In this document: in pieces, positions 24,396 to 32,308 of the stretch
Layout of the letters: each line of letters opens with the position of its first letter
Position numbering within the stretch: the first letter of the stretch is position 1
Source of the DNA: Arachnia rubra
GTDB taxonomy: Bacteria > Actinomycetota > Actinomycetes > Propionibacteriales > Propionibacteriaceae
DNA length: 64,000 nt
Direction: 5' to 3'
NCBI RefSeq assembly: GCF_019973735.1
Contig: NZ_AP024463.1
Span: 1,426,001-1,490,000, forward strand
Made by a program: the position numbers and the translations under genes
Notes under the pieces: model-generated
Told to the model about the DNA's origin: nothing
What the model saw: only the letters and a program-made list of their open reading frames with translations
Database searches by the model: none

Positions 24396-25354
24396 TCGAG
24401 CGTCCACGCAGGCTACGCACCACCGCCGCGATGAGGAGGCTGGTTCGTCAGACTCGGCCCCGGCCGGCGCAGCTCGTCCTGCCTGCTTTCGTCGGTGAGA
24501 CCCCCGCTGACATTAGCTCAATGCCTGGTGTCCGGCGGTACGCCGTCGGCCAGATCGGCGACGTCGCCCGGGCGGCCGCCCAGAAAGGACTGGGCGGGAT
24601 CATGCTGTTCGGGGTGCCCGATGATGCGGGCAAAGACCCCAGGGGTACGCAGGCCTGGGCTGCTGATGGCATTCTGCAGCGGGGCATAGCCGCGTGCCGG
24701 GAAGCCGTCGGGGATGACCTGGTCATCATGTCGGATGTGTGCCTCGACGAGTTCACCAGTCACGGGCACTGTGGTTTCCTGACTGAGGACGGCTGGGTGC
24801 TCAACGACCAGACCTGCGAGGCCTACGCGCAGCAGGCGGTGGCGCAGGCCCGTGCCGGATCCCACGTCGTGGCGCCGTCAGGGATGATGGACGGCCAGGT
24901 CCAGGTGATCCGGGCCGGGCTGGACGCGGCGGGCTTCGAGGAGGTTGCGATCCTGGCCTACTCGGCCAAATATGCGTCCGCTTTCTACGGGCCATTCCGG
25001 GAGGCTGTCGGGTCTTCACTCCAAGGGGATCGCCGCACCTACCAACAGGACCCGGCCAACCGGCGCGAGGGCCTCAAGGAGGCGCTGCTGGATCTAGCTG
25101 AGGGGGCGGACATGGTGATGATCAAACCCGCCAGCCACTACCTCGACGTGCTCTCCGACGTGGCGGCCATCTCGAAAGTGCCGGTGGCGGCCTACCAGGT
25201 CTCGGGGGAATACGCCATGATCGAGGCGGCGGCGGAACGAGGCTGGATCGACCGGCGTGCTGCCATTGAGGAGTCGGTCACGAGTATCGTTCGCTCGGGT
25301 GCCGACGTGGTGCTGACGTATTGGGCTTTGGAGGTTGCGCAGTGGCTGGACTGA
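24392..25354 (+). CDS. hemB: Delta-aminolevulinic acid dehydratase (porphobilinogen synthase)
   Basis: Condenses two aminolevulinate molecules to porphobilinogen. The 320-aa TIM barrel has the two active-site lysines in AYSAKYAS and [11 protein letters not shown]. The metal loop reads [14 protein letters not shown]: the first and third zinc-ligand cysteines are kept while the middle one is Asp, a mixture of the zinc-type and magnesium-type patterns. PSGMMDGQV and [11 protein letters not shown] also match the family. ATGA overlap with hemCD, 13-nt overlap with hemL. Confidence 0.95.
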   Translation: MIERPRRLRTTAAMRRLVRQTRPRPAQLVLPAFVGETPADISSMPGVRRYAVGQIGDVARAAAQKGLGGIMLFGVPDDAGKDPRGTQAWAADGILQRGIAACREAVGDDLVIMSDVCLDEFTSHGHCGFLTEDGWVLNDQTCEAYAQQAVAQARAGSHVVAPSGMMDGQVQVIRAGLDAAGFEEVAILAYSAKYASAFYGPFREAVGSSLQGDRRTYQQDPANRREGLKEALLDLAEGADMVMIKPASHYLDVLSDVAAISKVPVAAYQVSGEYAMIEAAAERGWIDRRAAIEESVTSIVRSGADVVLTYWALEVAQWLD

Positions 25355-26661
25355 ACCGGGAATGGATGGAACGGGCCTGCGAGACGATCCCAGGTGGGGT
25401 CAACTCGCCTGTGCGCGCCTACGCATCAGTGGGGGGAACACCGCGTTTCATTCGGCAGGCGTCTGGCTGCCAGGTGACCGATGTCGACGGCAGGTCCTAT
25501 GTGGACCTCGTGTGCTCCTGGGGTCCGGCACTGCTCGGTCATGCCCATCCTGGGGTCGTCGCCGCAGTCCAGGAAGCGGCCGCACTAGGGCTCAGCTTCG
25601 GGGCCCCCACGGGCGCTGAGGTGGAGCTTGCCGAGCGGATCTGCGCCCGGGTGCCCGCGGCGGAGCACGTGCGGCTGGTCTCCACCGGTACCGAGGCCAC
25701 CATGACGGCGGTGCGGATTGCGCGTGGCGCGACGGGTCGCGACAAGATCGTCAAGTTCGCAGGCTGCTACCACGGCCATTCGGATGCGCTGCTGGCGGCG
25801 GCCGGTTCGGGTGTGGCGACCCAGGGGCTGCCGGGAAGCGCGGGGGTGACGGCTGCCGCTGCCGCCGACACCGTCGTCCTGCCCTACAACGATTTCGAGG
25901 CCCTGCGGGAGCTTTTCGATCAGGCTGGCGGCCAGATCGCCGCGGTCATCACGGAGGCGGCGCCCGCGAACATGGGAGTGGTCACCCCTGCCGAGGGCTT
26001 CAACGCCGAGATCTGCCGCCTAACCGCCGAGCACGGGGCGTTGATGATCCTCGACGAGGTCCTCACCGGCTTCCGCGTCGGGCCATCGGGCTGGTGGGGG
26101 TTTGAGGCCGGCACTGAGGTGCCGCGGTGGACGCCTGACCTGATCACCTTCGGCAAGGTGGTCGGTGGCGGCATGCCTCTGGCCGCTGTCGCTGGCCGCA
26201 AGGAGGTCATGGACCTGCTGGCGCCGATCGGGCCCGTCTACCAGGCGGGTACCCTCTCCGGGAACCCGCTCGCCACGGCGGCCGGGATCGCGACTCTTGA
26301 CTTGGCAAAGCCGGAAGTCTACGACAGGGTGGACGCCCGCTCCGCTGAACTGCAGAAGCTGGTCGCCGATGCACTGACCGAGGCGGGGGTGCCGCACGTC
26401 ATCCAGACCGCCGGGAACCTATTCTCCGTATTCTTCCGCGAGGAGCTGGTCGTCAACTACGCCGACGCGCAGGACCAGGACGTCGCAGCTTATGGGCGCT
26501 TCTTCCACGCGATGCTCGACGGGGGAGTGGCGCTGCCGCCCTCGGCCTTCGAGGCCTGGTTCCTCTCTGCCGCCCACGATGATGCCGCCATGGAGACCAT
26601 AGCGGCGGCCCTGAAACCAGCAGCCAAGGCTGCTTTGCCAAACGGGAAGGATATCCGCTAG
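25342..26661 (+). CDS. hemL: Glutamate-1-semialdehyde 2,1-aminomutase
   Basis: PLP enzyme that makes 5-aminolevulinate from the HemA product. The 439-aa product has [11 protein letters not shown] at the N-terminus, [47 protein letters not shown] and the PLP lysine in [17 protein letters not shown] frame opens at 25321, but the GTG at 25342 has GGAGG 7 nt upstream. Together with hemA on the other arm it supplies ALA, so the cluster holds every step from glutamyl-tRNA to heme. Confidence 0.95.
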   Translation: MAGLNREWMERACETIPGGVNSPVRAYASVGGTPRFIRQASGCQVTDVDGRSYVDLVCSWGPALLGHAHPGVVAAVQEAAALGLSFGAPTGAEVELAERICARVPAAEHVRLVSTGTEATMTAVRIARGATGRDKIVKFAGCYHGHSDALLAAAGSGVATQGLPGSAGVTAAAAADTVVLPYNDFEALRELFDQAGGQIAAVITEAAPANMGVVTPAEGFNAEICRLTAEHGALMILDEVLTGFRVGPSGWWGFEAGTEVPRWTPDLITFGKVVGGGMPLAAVAGRKEVMDLLAPIGPVYQAGTLSGNPLATAAGIATLDLAKPEVYDRVDARSAELQKLVADALTEAGVPHVIQTAGNLFSVFFREELVVNYADAQDQDVAAYGRFFHAMLDGGVALPPSAFEAWFLSAAHDDAAMETIAAALKPAAKAALPNGKDIR

Positions 26662-26664
26662 GCT
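26635..26664 (+). promoter_or_regulatory. Promoter of tRNA-Ala copy 2
   Basis: TTGCCA (26635-26640), an 18-bp spacer and TAGGCT (26659-26664). The -35 lies inside the last codons of hemL. Predicted start near 26671, six bases before the tRNA. Confidence 0.6.
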
Positions 26665-26676
26665 GAAGCAGCTCTC

Positions 26677-26749
26677 GGGGCTATGGCGCAGTTGGTAGCG
26701 CGCTTCCATGGCATGGAAGAGGTCAGGGGTTCGAATCCCCTTAGCTCCA
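26677..26749 (+). tRNA. tRNA-Ala (anticodon GGC), copy 2
   Basis: Identical in all 73 positions to the copy at 5729, with CCA following at 26750-26752. The identity continues through the next 60 bp with only about three differences, while the upstream sequences are unrelated. Confidence 0.96.
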
Positions 26750-26767
26750 CCATCAAGCTCGTACACG

Positions 26768-26795
26768 AACCATCAGCGTTGTGGTTGGTGGTTTT
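26768..26795 (+). terminator. Hairpin terminator after tRNA-Ala copy 2
   Basis: AACCATCA (26768-26775) pairs with TGGTGGTT (26786-26793) including one G-T pair, followed by TT. It corresponds to the hairpin after copy 1. Confidence 0.55.
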
Positions 26796-26871
26796 ACCCT
26801 CGGGATGAGTCCCGGGGAGGGTTGTTTTAGCGGTACAGCTGGGTTTTCGCTGTGAACTCTGTGGACCGCTT

Positions 26872-26949
26872 GGATTGATTTACATTACAAGCAAAAGACT
26901 CTACGCGGCACTAGGATACCGCATCCCTAACCACGTCAGCCAGCAATAG
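26872..26949 (+). pseudogene. IS3-type transposase (OrfB), C-terminal remnant
   Basis: The frame ending in TAG at 26947 encodes SKRLYAALGYRIPNHVSQQ. This matches the conserved tail NxxRLHSALGYRTP of IS3-family OrfB integrases. About 25 codons remain and the catalytic DDE domain is gone, so this is a scar of an old insertion downstream of tRNA-Ala. Confidence 0.6.
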
Positions 26950-27128
26950 GATCAACCAAGCCGTAGCCCTCTTAAAACAAAACCTGCCGTCCCGGGTACA
27001 CCAAACCCCTGCCCCATGGGCCTGAAAATCAGGGAAACATCTAGATTTTGTTAAATGCGAGCTACGGCAGCCTAAAAATCTCATTTTTCAATAGTTTTAA
27101 CAAAAAACTTATTCTGCTCTAATGAAGG

Positions 27129-27206
27129 TTATTTGGGAGCCACTCATTCCGGTATTTCACCTCGTCATCACTAGGTTGATAGAGACTTGATCACATTGCT
27201 GAATAA
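27129..27206. repeat. Repeat family A, copy 3 (decayed)
   Basis: Starts TTATTTGGGAGCCACTC and ends CATTGCTGAATAA. It is colinear with the copies at 7760 and 11353 but has many substitutions, including one in the left terminal motif. Confidence 0.5.
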
Positions 27207-27226
27207 ATCTCAATATGTCTGAGGGG

Positions 27227-27294
27227 TTATTCGCGAGCGCCTTATGAGGAAGTGACCCCCTTGTCAAAGTCCAGTTTTCTAAAGCCATGAATAA
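27227..27294. repeat. Second TTATTC/TGAATAA-bounded repeat, decayed
   Basis: A 68-bp segment that begins TTATTCGCGAG and ends CATGAATAA, 20 bp after repeat A copy 3. The A-then-second-element arrangement is the same as at 7760-7943, so the pair may be one ancestral unit. Confidence 0.4.
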
Positions 27295-27366
27295 TGCCCT
27301 GAGGTTTGACGGTGTTGGTGATGATTTCTGCTTTTTGCTGCGAAGAAGGTTTTCGGTAGCTTGTCT

Positions 27367-27663
27367 TTATGCAGGTGTTCCATAGCTCATGCTCATCGAT
27401 TGTGGATCAGCTATGAGCGCCATGACCTGGGCGAACGCATCGGTTGCTGCAACCTTGCTCATTGACTCCTGGGCCTTTGTGAGTGTTTCCCAGCGGTAAT
27501 CAAGCAGCCAGCCGTTTTCCGCGGCAGCGTCTTGGTAGAGGGTGCGGTTCTGGAACCCTCCGATGTTTTCGAGTTCACGGTCGAGCAACCCCAATGCCTG
27601 CTGCAGGGCCTCGGAGGTAGTGCCGGGGTGCGTTGTGAACTGGATGATTTCGATAACTGACAT
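27367..27663 (-). CDS. Small dimeric alpha/beta-barrel-like protein, function unknown
   Basis: The 98-aa product, with EIIQFTTHPGTTSEALQQAL and NRTLYQDAAAENGWLLDYRWETLTKAQESM, has the strand-helix-strand-strand-helix order of ferredoxin-like ABM/dimeric barrel proteins. Such proteins include monooxygenases and NIPSNAP-like proteins, but no catalytic residues can be assigned. It is the third gene of a probable operon with the MarR-type regulator and the AlkD-like protein, 18 nt behind the latter. Confidence 0.65.
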   Translation of the reverse strand: MSVIEIIQFTTHPGTTSEALQQALGLLDRELENIGGFQNRTLYQDAAAENGWLLDYRWETLTKAQESMSKVAATDAFAQVMALIADPQSMSMSYGTPA

Positions 27664-27681
27664 AAGGAGGCCTTTCTGGGT

Positions 27682-28461
27682 CTAATGAACAGAGTTATGG
27701 TCGACGGATCGCAGGGCGCGTTTCACAATGCGAGTGGTAGCGGCGTTATCGCTTTCAGTGGCCCATCGGTCGCATAGTTCGATAGCCCAGTCGGGGCGCG
27801 TTTTCGCGGCGTCGTTGATCCAGTTGGCTACCGAGTCCTGCACGTATCGTGATGGGTCGGCGCGCAGTGGGTACAGGATCTGCTCGCCACGTTCCGGTTG
27901 CTGTTTCAGGGCTGGAATGTGTGCCGCCCAGACGCCGCGCGGACGCAGTGCTTCGCTGGCGAACCTGCGTATCCGTTCAGAGGGGTCACCCGTCCAGCCA
28001 GCGAGTGTGTCGATGCTGGTATTGAGGTCATTGGTGAGTGTCGGGCGTGCGGCCATCCATACCCATTCGCGGACGGCGAAGTGCTCGTCATCTGCGAGGT
28101 CGCGGAGCTGACTGAGCAGCACAGCGGGGCCAGCCGTGGCGCGAGCTGCGAGGAGAAAACATGCCCATCCGCGCACGGTATCGGAGGTATGAGCTGCGAG
28201 GCGCTGAACCTCTGCTGTGCCGAGGCGATCAGCCAAGGCCGCGCCGATGCATGTCATGCGTTTCAGAATGCCGAGTTTCTGTGTCTCGGCGGCTATGGCG
28301 CGCAGTTCGTCGTCTGCGTCGGGGAATACCGCTAGGAGCAGAATCGTATGGTCAATGGCGAGAGCTTCGGTGAGCGTGCGCGTAAACGTGGTGCCCGTGT
28401 TGAGGGCATCCAAGTGGGTGCTGTCGATGTCGGCGCGACTGCGCGCTCCGCGTTCGCTCAT
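27682..28461 (-). CDS. HEAT-repeat protein resembling AlkD-type DNA alkylation repair enzymes
   Basis: The 259-aa all-helical protein has HEAT-like repeats. DDEHFAVREWVWMAARPTL, ERIRRFASEALRPRGVW and DPSRYVQDSVANWINDAAK follow the pattern seen in AlkC/AlkD-type glycosylases, which remove alkylated bases from DNA without base flipping. I cannot verify the catalytic Asp/Trp set. The ATG overlaps the MarR stop as ATGA, so the gene is probably controlled by that regulator. Confidence 0.7.
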   Translation of the reverse strand: MSERGARSRADIDSTHLDALNTGTTFTRTLTEALAIDHTILLLAVFPDADDELRAIAAETQKLGILKRMTCIGAALADRLGTAEVQRLAAHTSDTVRGWACFLLAARATAGPAVLLSQLRDLADDEHFAVREWVWMAARPTLTNDLNTSIDTLAGWTGDPSERIRRFASEALRPRGVWAAHIPALKQQPERGEQILYPLRADPSRYVQDSVANWINDAAKTRPDWAIELCDRWATESDNAATTRIVKRALRSVDHNSVH

Positions 28462-28943
28462 CCTGGAACTCCGACAGCGAGGTTCTGTTGCACGGCTGCC
28501 AGTACCAGAGCCGTACAGTTGCGCTCGGCGGGGCCGATTCCGGCGCCAAGCTGGTGTAGCCAGTCGGCGTAGACCGGCACGAGTTCGCTGATGAGCTGTT
28601 CGCCGGCCCTCGTTGTCGTGAGTGTGTGGGTGCGCCGGTCGCTCACGTGAGGCTGACGTTCGATTAATCCATCGCGTTCAAGTCGATCCAGTAGCCCAGT
28701 CACCGTGGCGGAGGTTACTTCGAGCCGGTCGCCCAAAGCGCGAGGGGTGACCCCTGGCTCGGCGGACACCGCCAAGAGTGCCGCAAGCCGTCCCTCCGAC
28801 AAGTCATGCCGGGTGAGCAGTTCCGCGCAGCTCGCATCGATCCGTCGCGCTGTGGTGAGGATCGTCATCACCAGTCGGGCGGCCTCGCCACCACCGAGCC
28901 TGGACAGCAGAAGCTCTTGCTTGATACCAATCGCGTTACTCAT
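28458..28943 (-). CDS. MarR family transcriptional regulator
   Basis: The 161-aa winged-helix regulator has the recognition region LGDRLEVTSATVTGLLDRLERDGLIERQPHVSDRRTHTLTTT (about residues 60-100), flanked by dimerisation helices. A longer frame opens at 29030, but the ATG at 28943 gives a normal MarR start and leaves the operator upstream. It heads an operon with the AlkD-like and small barrel proteins and probably represses its own promoter. The ligand is unknown. Confidence 0.88.
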   Translation of the reverse strand: MSNAIGIKQELLLSRLGGGEAARLVMTILTTARRIDASCAELLTRHDLSEGRLAALLAVSAEPGVTPRALGDRLEVTSATVTGLLDRLERDGLIERQPHVSDRRTHTLTTTRAGEQLISELVPVYADWLHQLGAGIGPAERNCTALVLAAVQQNLAVGVPG

Positions 28944-28951
28944 TAGCCACC

Positions 28952-28975
28952 ATATTACTTGGCAACTAGTGATAT
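28952..28975. promoter_or_regulatory. Probable MarR operator and -10 region
   Basis: Inverted repeat ATAT-n-ACT (28952-28959) and AGT-n-ATAT (28968-28975), centred about 20 bp upstream of the regulator start. The left arm read on the minus strand gives TAATAT, a good -10 box, so bound repressor would cover the promoter. Confidence 0.5.
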
Positions 28976-29233
28976 GGCCAGCCGCTGTCACATCCCCGTC
29001 GACCTGTTCCGTGTTGTTGTCGTCTCTCATCGCATAACTCTTCGCATCCTCCCCAGCTCTCGCTCTTGTTCCTCTGAGTGCGCGCAGACGGAGTAACGTC
29101 GAGGCGGCAAACCTCGGCCTCTAACGAGCGGCGCGACGCCTTCGGCGGTTCAGCCGACGTTGCTGAGATGGCTGGGGCGGGAGCCCGTCGGTGCGGTTTA
29201 TTCCTCCTGGGGGGGAGTCGGGGTGCTGCCAAG

Positions 29234-29239
29234 TACACT
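29234..29239 (+). promoter_or_regulatory. Putative -10 box TACACT before the rbsK leader ORF
   Basis: TACACT ends 6 nt before the ATG at 29246, predicting a transcript that starts at the leader ORF's start codon. Confidence 0.45.
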
Positions 29240-29245
29240 GGAGCG

Positions 29246-29284
29246 ATGGTTCTCGGCGTAGTGGTCACTTCCGGGGCGTTCTGA
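29246..29284 (+). CDS. 12-aa leader ORF coupled to rbsK
   Basis: ATG GTT CTC ... TTC TGA encodes MVLGVVVTSGAF. Its stop overlaps the rbsK start as TGATG. With the TACACT box directly upstream it looks like a leaderless mini-ORF that carries ribosomes to rbsK. The peptide has no run of regulatory codons. It may serve only for coupling, or it may be the end of a longer unannotated frame that opens at 29078. Confidence 0.4.
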   Translation: MVLGVVVTSGAF

Positions 29285-30165
29285 TGGTGAGAGAGCGTGA
29301 ACCGGGATCAATCGTCATCGTCGGATCGCTCAATGCCGACTTGACGGTGCAGACCGCAAGGTTCCCGCAGCCTGGCGAGACCGTGTCTGGCGGTGATCTC
29401 ACTGTCCTGCCTGGTGGCAAGGGCGCGAACCAGGCAGTCGCCGCCGCCCGTTTGGGAGGGAAGGTCCGGATGATCGGAGCGGTCGGGGACGACAGCAACG
29501 GCGACCTGCTGCTGCGGTCCCTGACCAGGGCAGGGGTTGATACATCGCAGGTTGAGATCAAAACGGGGCTTCCCACTGGCACGGCGGTCATCCTCGTGGA
29601 TGAGACGGGGGAGAACATCATCGTCGTGTCCCCGGGAGCCAACGGCGCACTCTCCCCGGCCGATGTGACGGCCGGCATGTTTGTTGGGGCATCCGGGGTT
29701 GGCTTGTGCCTCGAGATCCCGGTGAAGACAGTCATGCGGGCGGCCGTAATGGCCAAGCAGGCCGGAGCGACGGTCCTGACCAATCTCTCTCCCTACCAAG
29801 CGGTCCCAGGAGAGCTCTTGGACAACACCGACATCCTGCTGGTCAACGAACACGAGGCTGCCCAGCTTGGTGAACATCGTGTCGCACGTACGATCATCAC
29901 GCGCGGCGAGGCCGGCGCCACCGTCATCGAGGATGACAGCCCACCGGTGGACATTCCTGCCATCTCGGTCGAGACCGTCGATACCACCGGCTGCGGTGAT
30001 GCCTTCATGGGAGCTGTGCTTCAGCAGCTTGCTGCCGGTGCATCGCTGGTTGCTGCGGCACGCTACGCGGCCGGCGTCGGGGCCTTCGCCGCCACGAGGC
30101 GCGGAGCACAGGCGTCCTACCCAGATGCAGCACGGATGAACTCATTTCTCGCAGGACATTCCTGA
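29284..30165 (+). CDS. rbsK: Ribokinase (PfkB family)
   Basis: ATP-dependent phosphorylation of ribose at O5, or of a similar sugar. The 293-aa product shows the PfkB N-terminal motif GGKGANQAVAAARLGG, VGSLNADLTV at the substrate-binding start, LVNEHEAAQL, and the C-terminal signature VDTTGCGDAFMGAVLQQ with the catalytic aspartate. I choose the ATG at 29284, which overlaps the leader ORF. A nucleoside phosphorylase gene follows after 87 bp, so ribose released from nucleosides is a sensible substrate source. Confidence 0.87.
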   Translation: MVREREPGSIVIVGSLNADLTVQTARFPQPGETVSGGDLTVLPGGKGANQAVAAARLGGKVRMIGAVGDDSNGDLLLRSLTRAGVDTSQVEIKTGLPTGTAVILVDETGENIIVVSPGANGALSPADVTAGMFVGASGVGLCLEIPVKTVMRAAVMAKQAGATVLTNLSPYQAVPGELLDNTDILLVNEHEAAQLGEHRVARTIITRGEAGATVIEDDSPPVDIPAISVETVDTTGCGDAFMGAVLQQLAAGASLVAAARYAAGVGAFAATRRGAQASYPDAARMNSFLAGHS

Positions 30166-30252
30166 CCGGGGGCTTGCGTGTGCTCAATAGTCCCTGTTTC
30201 TGGGTTGGGCTTCTGGTAGGCGATTTTCAGGCGCTCTTGGCATGATGAGGGC

Positions 30253-31017
30253 ATGCTGAATCTAGGCGCAGTCCCCATCCTCGACTTCGACGACGACCCG
30301 CATGACCTGACCTCAGAACAGATGCTCGCGGATGCTGGAACCGGCGGGCCTGATGTCGCGGTGCTGGCCTTCCTGTCTGAAGAGGTGATCGAGAAGGTCG
30401 AGGGGTGGCAGGTCAATAGGGTGGGGACAGTGCCGTTCGTCACCATTGAGTATCCGATCTTTGAGGCGGTCAGGGGGACGAATAGGGTACGGATTGCGCC
30501 GATGCCGATCGGCGCTCCCGCAGCTGCCCTGGTTGCCGAACGCATGATCCGTGCCGGGGCCACTTCGCTGATTGCTGTCGGGTCGTGTGGCGCGCTCAAG
30601 CCTTTGGCCGAGGGGGAGTTCGTGTTGCCGAACAAGGCGCTACGTGACGAGGGAACGTCCTACCACTACCTTCCAGCCGGTCACTGGGTTCAGACCGACC
30701 CGGAACTGACCACAACCTGCGTCCAGGTGGCCCGATCAGCTGGTTTTAGCACCCTGGTCGCGCCTGTCTGGACCACCGATGGGTTCTTCCGCGAAACCCG
30801 GGACTTGGCCGAGCAACGCAGGCAGCTTGGCTGCATCGCCGTCGAGATGGAGTGCGCTGCCCTAGCCGCCATCGCCCAGTTTCACAGCGTGCGGTTTGCC
30901 CAATTCTTATTCACCGCCGATACTCTCGCCGAGAATGACTACGACGTGCGTGGCTTTGGAGTCGACTCCCACCACACCGCGCTCTCCCTGGCCCTGGAGG
31001 CAGCGGCCAGCTGCTGA
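30253..31017 (+). CDS. Nucleoside phosphorylase (PNP/UDP family)
   Basis: Phosphorolysis of a nucleoside to base and ribose-1-phosphate. The 254-aa product contains MPIGAPAAALVAE (phosphate side), IAVGSCGALKPLAEGE, ALRDEGTSYHYLP and the ribose-binding VEMECAALAAIA. These match the uridine/purine phosphorylase type I fold. The ALRDEGTSYHY segment resembles uridine-phosphorylase-like proteins, but base specificity is not certain. A CATGAT box ends 6 nt before the ATG. It probably works with the upstream ribokinase in nucleoside salvage. Confidence 0.85.
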   Translation: MLNLGAVPILDFDDDPHDLTSEQMLADAGTGGPDVAVLAFLSEEVIEKVEGWQVNRVGTVPFVTIEYPIFEAVRGTNRVRIAPMPIGAPAAALVAERMIRAGATSLIAVGSCGALKPLAEGEFVLPNKALRDEGTSYHYLPAGHWVQTDPELTTTCVQVARSAGFSTLVAPVWTTDGFFRETRDLAEQRRQLGCIAVEMECAALAAIAQFHSVRFAQFLFTADTLAENDYDVRGFGVDSHHTALSLALEAAASC

Positions 31018-31078
31018 TCCAGGTGCTTCCCTAACAGCCTCGGCAGGATTATGTTCTCATGTATCTCTCCAATGAATC

Positions 31079-32251
31079 TCATTGACCAGAAGTCAGCTTG
31101 CAGAGCCTATTGATAATCTTCTCTACGATGACCGTATTGCCGCCTGCGGCATGGGCTTCTTGGCGTGCGAGAGCTAGTCCTTCCGCGGTTCGTCGATCTT
31201 TCATGACTTCGTAGGCGGTGTCCCTCAGCTTCTTGGTAGTGAGCCCGCGCTTTTTGAGTTGCCGGCCGAGATGTAGGTCTTCCAGCCGTCTGGCTACCAT
31301 GGGTTGATCATTCCCTATAGGTATCGCCACCATGGGAACGCCGTAGTAAATCGCTTCATTGACGCTGTTCATCCCGGCGTGAGTTATGAAGAGATCCGCT
31401 GTGGCTAGTACGTCCAATTGAGGGACGAAGGGGCGGATAGCGAAATTGTCAGGAAGGTCTTTGAGTATGCTTGGGGAAACTGTGCTCCCAGTGGCCATCA
31501 CTACATTGATAGGGGCGTATTGAAATGCCTTCAGGCATAGCCTAAATATGTGTGGTGATTTGTTGAGGAGTGTCCCCATCGAGATATAGATGACGGGCTC
31601 TCCTGGCAGGGGTAGGCCTAAGGGAGAGTCGGTCCGCCGACCAATTGAGGACCCGACAAATACGTATTTCTTTGGATCAAAATCCTCTGCATTCACCTGG
31701 AATTTTCTTGTGGTGTACGAGAAATTTAACTCGGGTGTGTTTCGCGTGATCTCTTCTGGGATTGTGGGGTATCTCAATTTAAATTTTTTACTGAGAGACC
31801 TGAAGGCTAATGAGGATAGCCTGGGGAAGCGGAAGATGCTTGTCAGATACCAGCCCCCCGTTCTTCCGAGCTCTTTGAGTATGTGATCATTGAGGGCAAA
31901 TGTGGAGAAGATGCGAAAGGATGGAATTCCGATGCGATCGGCTGCTGCCTTTCCTGGGAAGAAAAGTGCTTCGTAGATCAAGCAGTCATAGCCGCTGCCG
32001 ATCCGCATCAGTGTCTTGAAAGCCGCTTGCCAGGAGTGAATGTCTCGCTGAGGGGGCCGCAGAGTGCTAGGATAATCGTCGTAGGCGATGAAATGGGCGC
32101 CTGTTGCTTCAATGCGCTCCTGCCAATCTGGGGAGTGTACATAGCCAACCTGATGGCCAGCTTCTGTGAATGAGCGTGCGAGTTCAAGCGTCGGAAAAGT
32201 GTGGCCTGCAAATGGTAGATTGACCATGAGGATACGTTGAGGACCAGTCAT
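31079..32251 (-). CDS. GT1 family glycosyltransferase (MGT/UGT-like), AT-rich
   Basis: Transfers a sugar from an NDP-sugar to a small acceptor. The 390-aa product has MVNLPFAGHTFPTLELARSF with the catalytic-type histidine in the first loop, VIYISMGTLLNK at the start of the C-terminal Rossmann fold, and the donor motif THAGMNSVNEAIYYGVPMVAIP followed by DQP. The codon usage and AT-rich runs (for example around 31780) differ from all neighbours, and the protein resembles macrolide glycosyltransferases common in Bacillota. Horizontal acquisition is likely. It stands alone without an aglycone pathway. Confidence 0.85.
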   Translation of the reverse strand: MTGPQRILMVNLPFAGHTFPTLELARSFTEAGHQVGYVHSPDWQERIEATGAHFIAYDDYPSTLRPPQRDIHSWQAAFKTLMRIGSGYDCLIYEALFFPGKAAADRIGIPSFRIFSTFALNDHILKELGRTGGWYLTSIFRFPRLSSLAFRSLSKKFKLRYPTIPEEITRNTPELNFSYTTRKFQVNAEDFDPKKYVFVGSSIGRRTDSPLGLPLPGEPVIYISMGTLLNKSPHIFRLCLKAFQYAPINVVMATGSTVSPSILKDLPDNFAIRPFVPQLDVLATADLFITHAGMNSVNEAIYYGVPMVAIPIGNDQPMVARRLEDLHLGRQLKKRGLTTKKLRDTAYEVMKDRRTAEGLALARQEAHAAGGNTVIVEKIINRLCKLTSGQ

Positions 32252-32308
32252 GCATGTTCTCCAAGCGCCAGGTAATGGGGAATAACTGCTTGTGTGTCGC
32301 CGGGGAAA

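Larger units (their letters stand above)
26796..27366. other. AT-richer non-coding stretch with insertion scars
   Basis: About 570 bp without a functional gene, clearly richer in A+T than its surroundings. It holds the IS3-type remnant and two decayed TTATTC/TGAATAA repeats, listed separately. The remainder, around 26950-27128 and 27295-27366, shows nothing I can name. Confidence 0.6.

Noticed and set aside
7760..27294. CRISPR array formed by the recurring 70-80 bp repeats
   Set aside because: Copies are dispersed over 20 kb, too long and too variable, in mixed orientation and without regular spacers. They fit MITEs.
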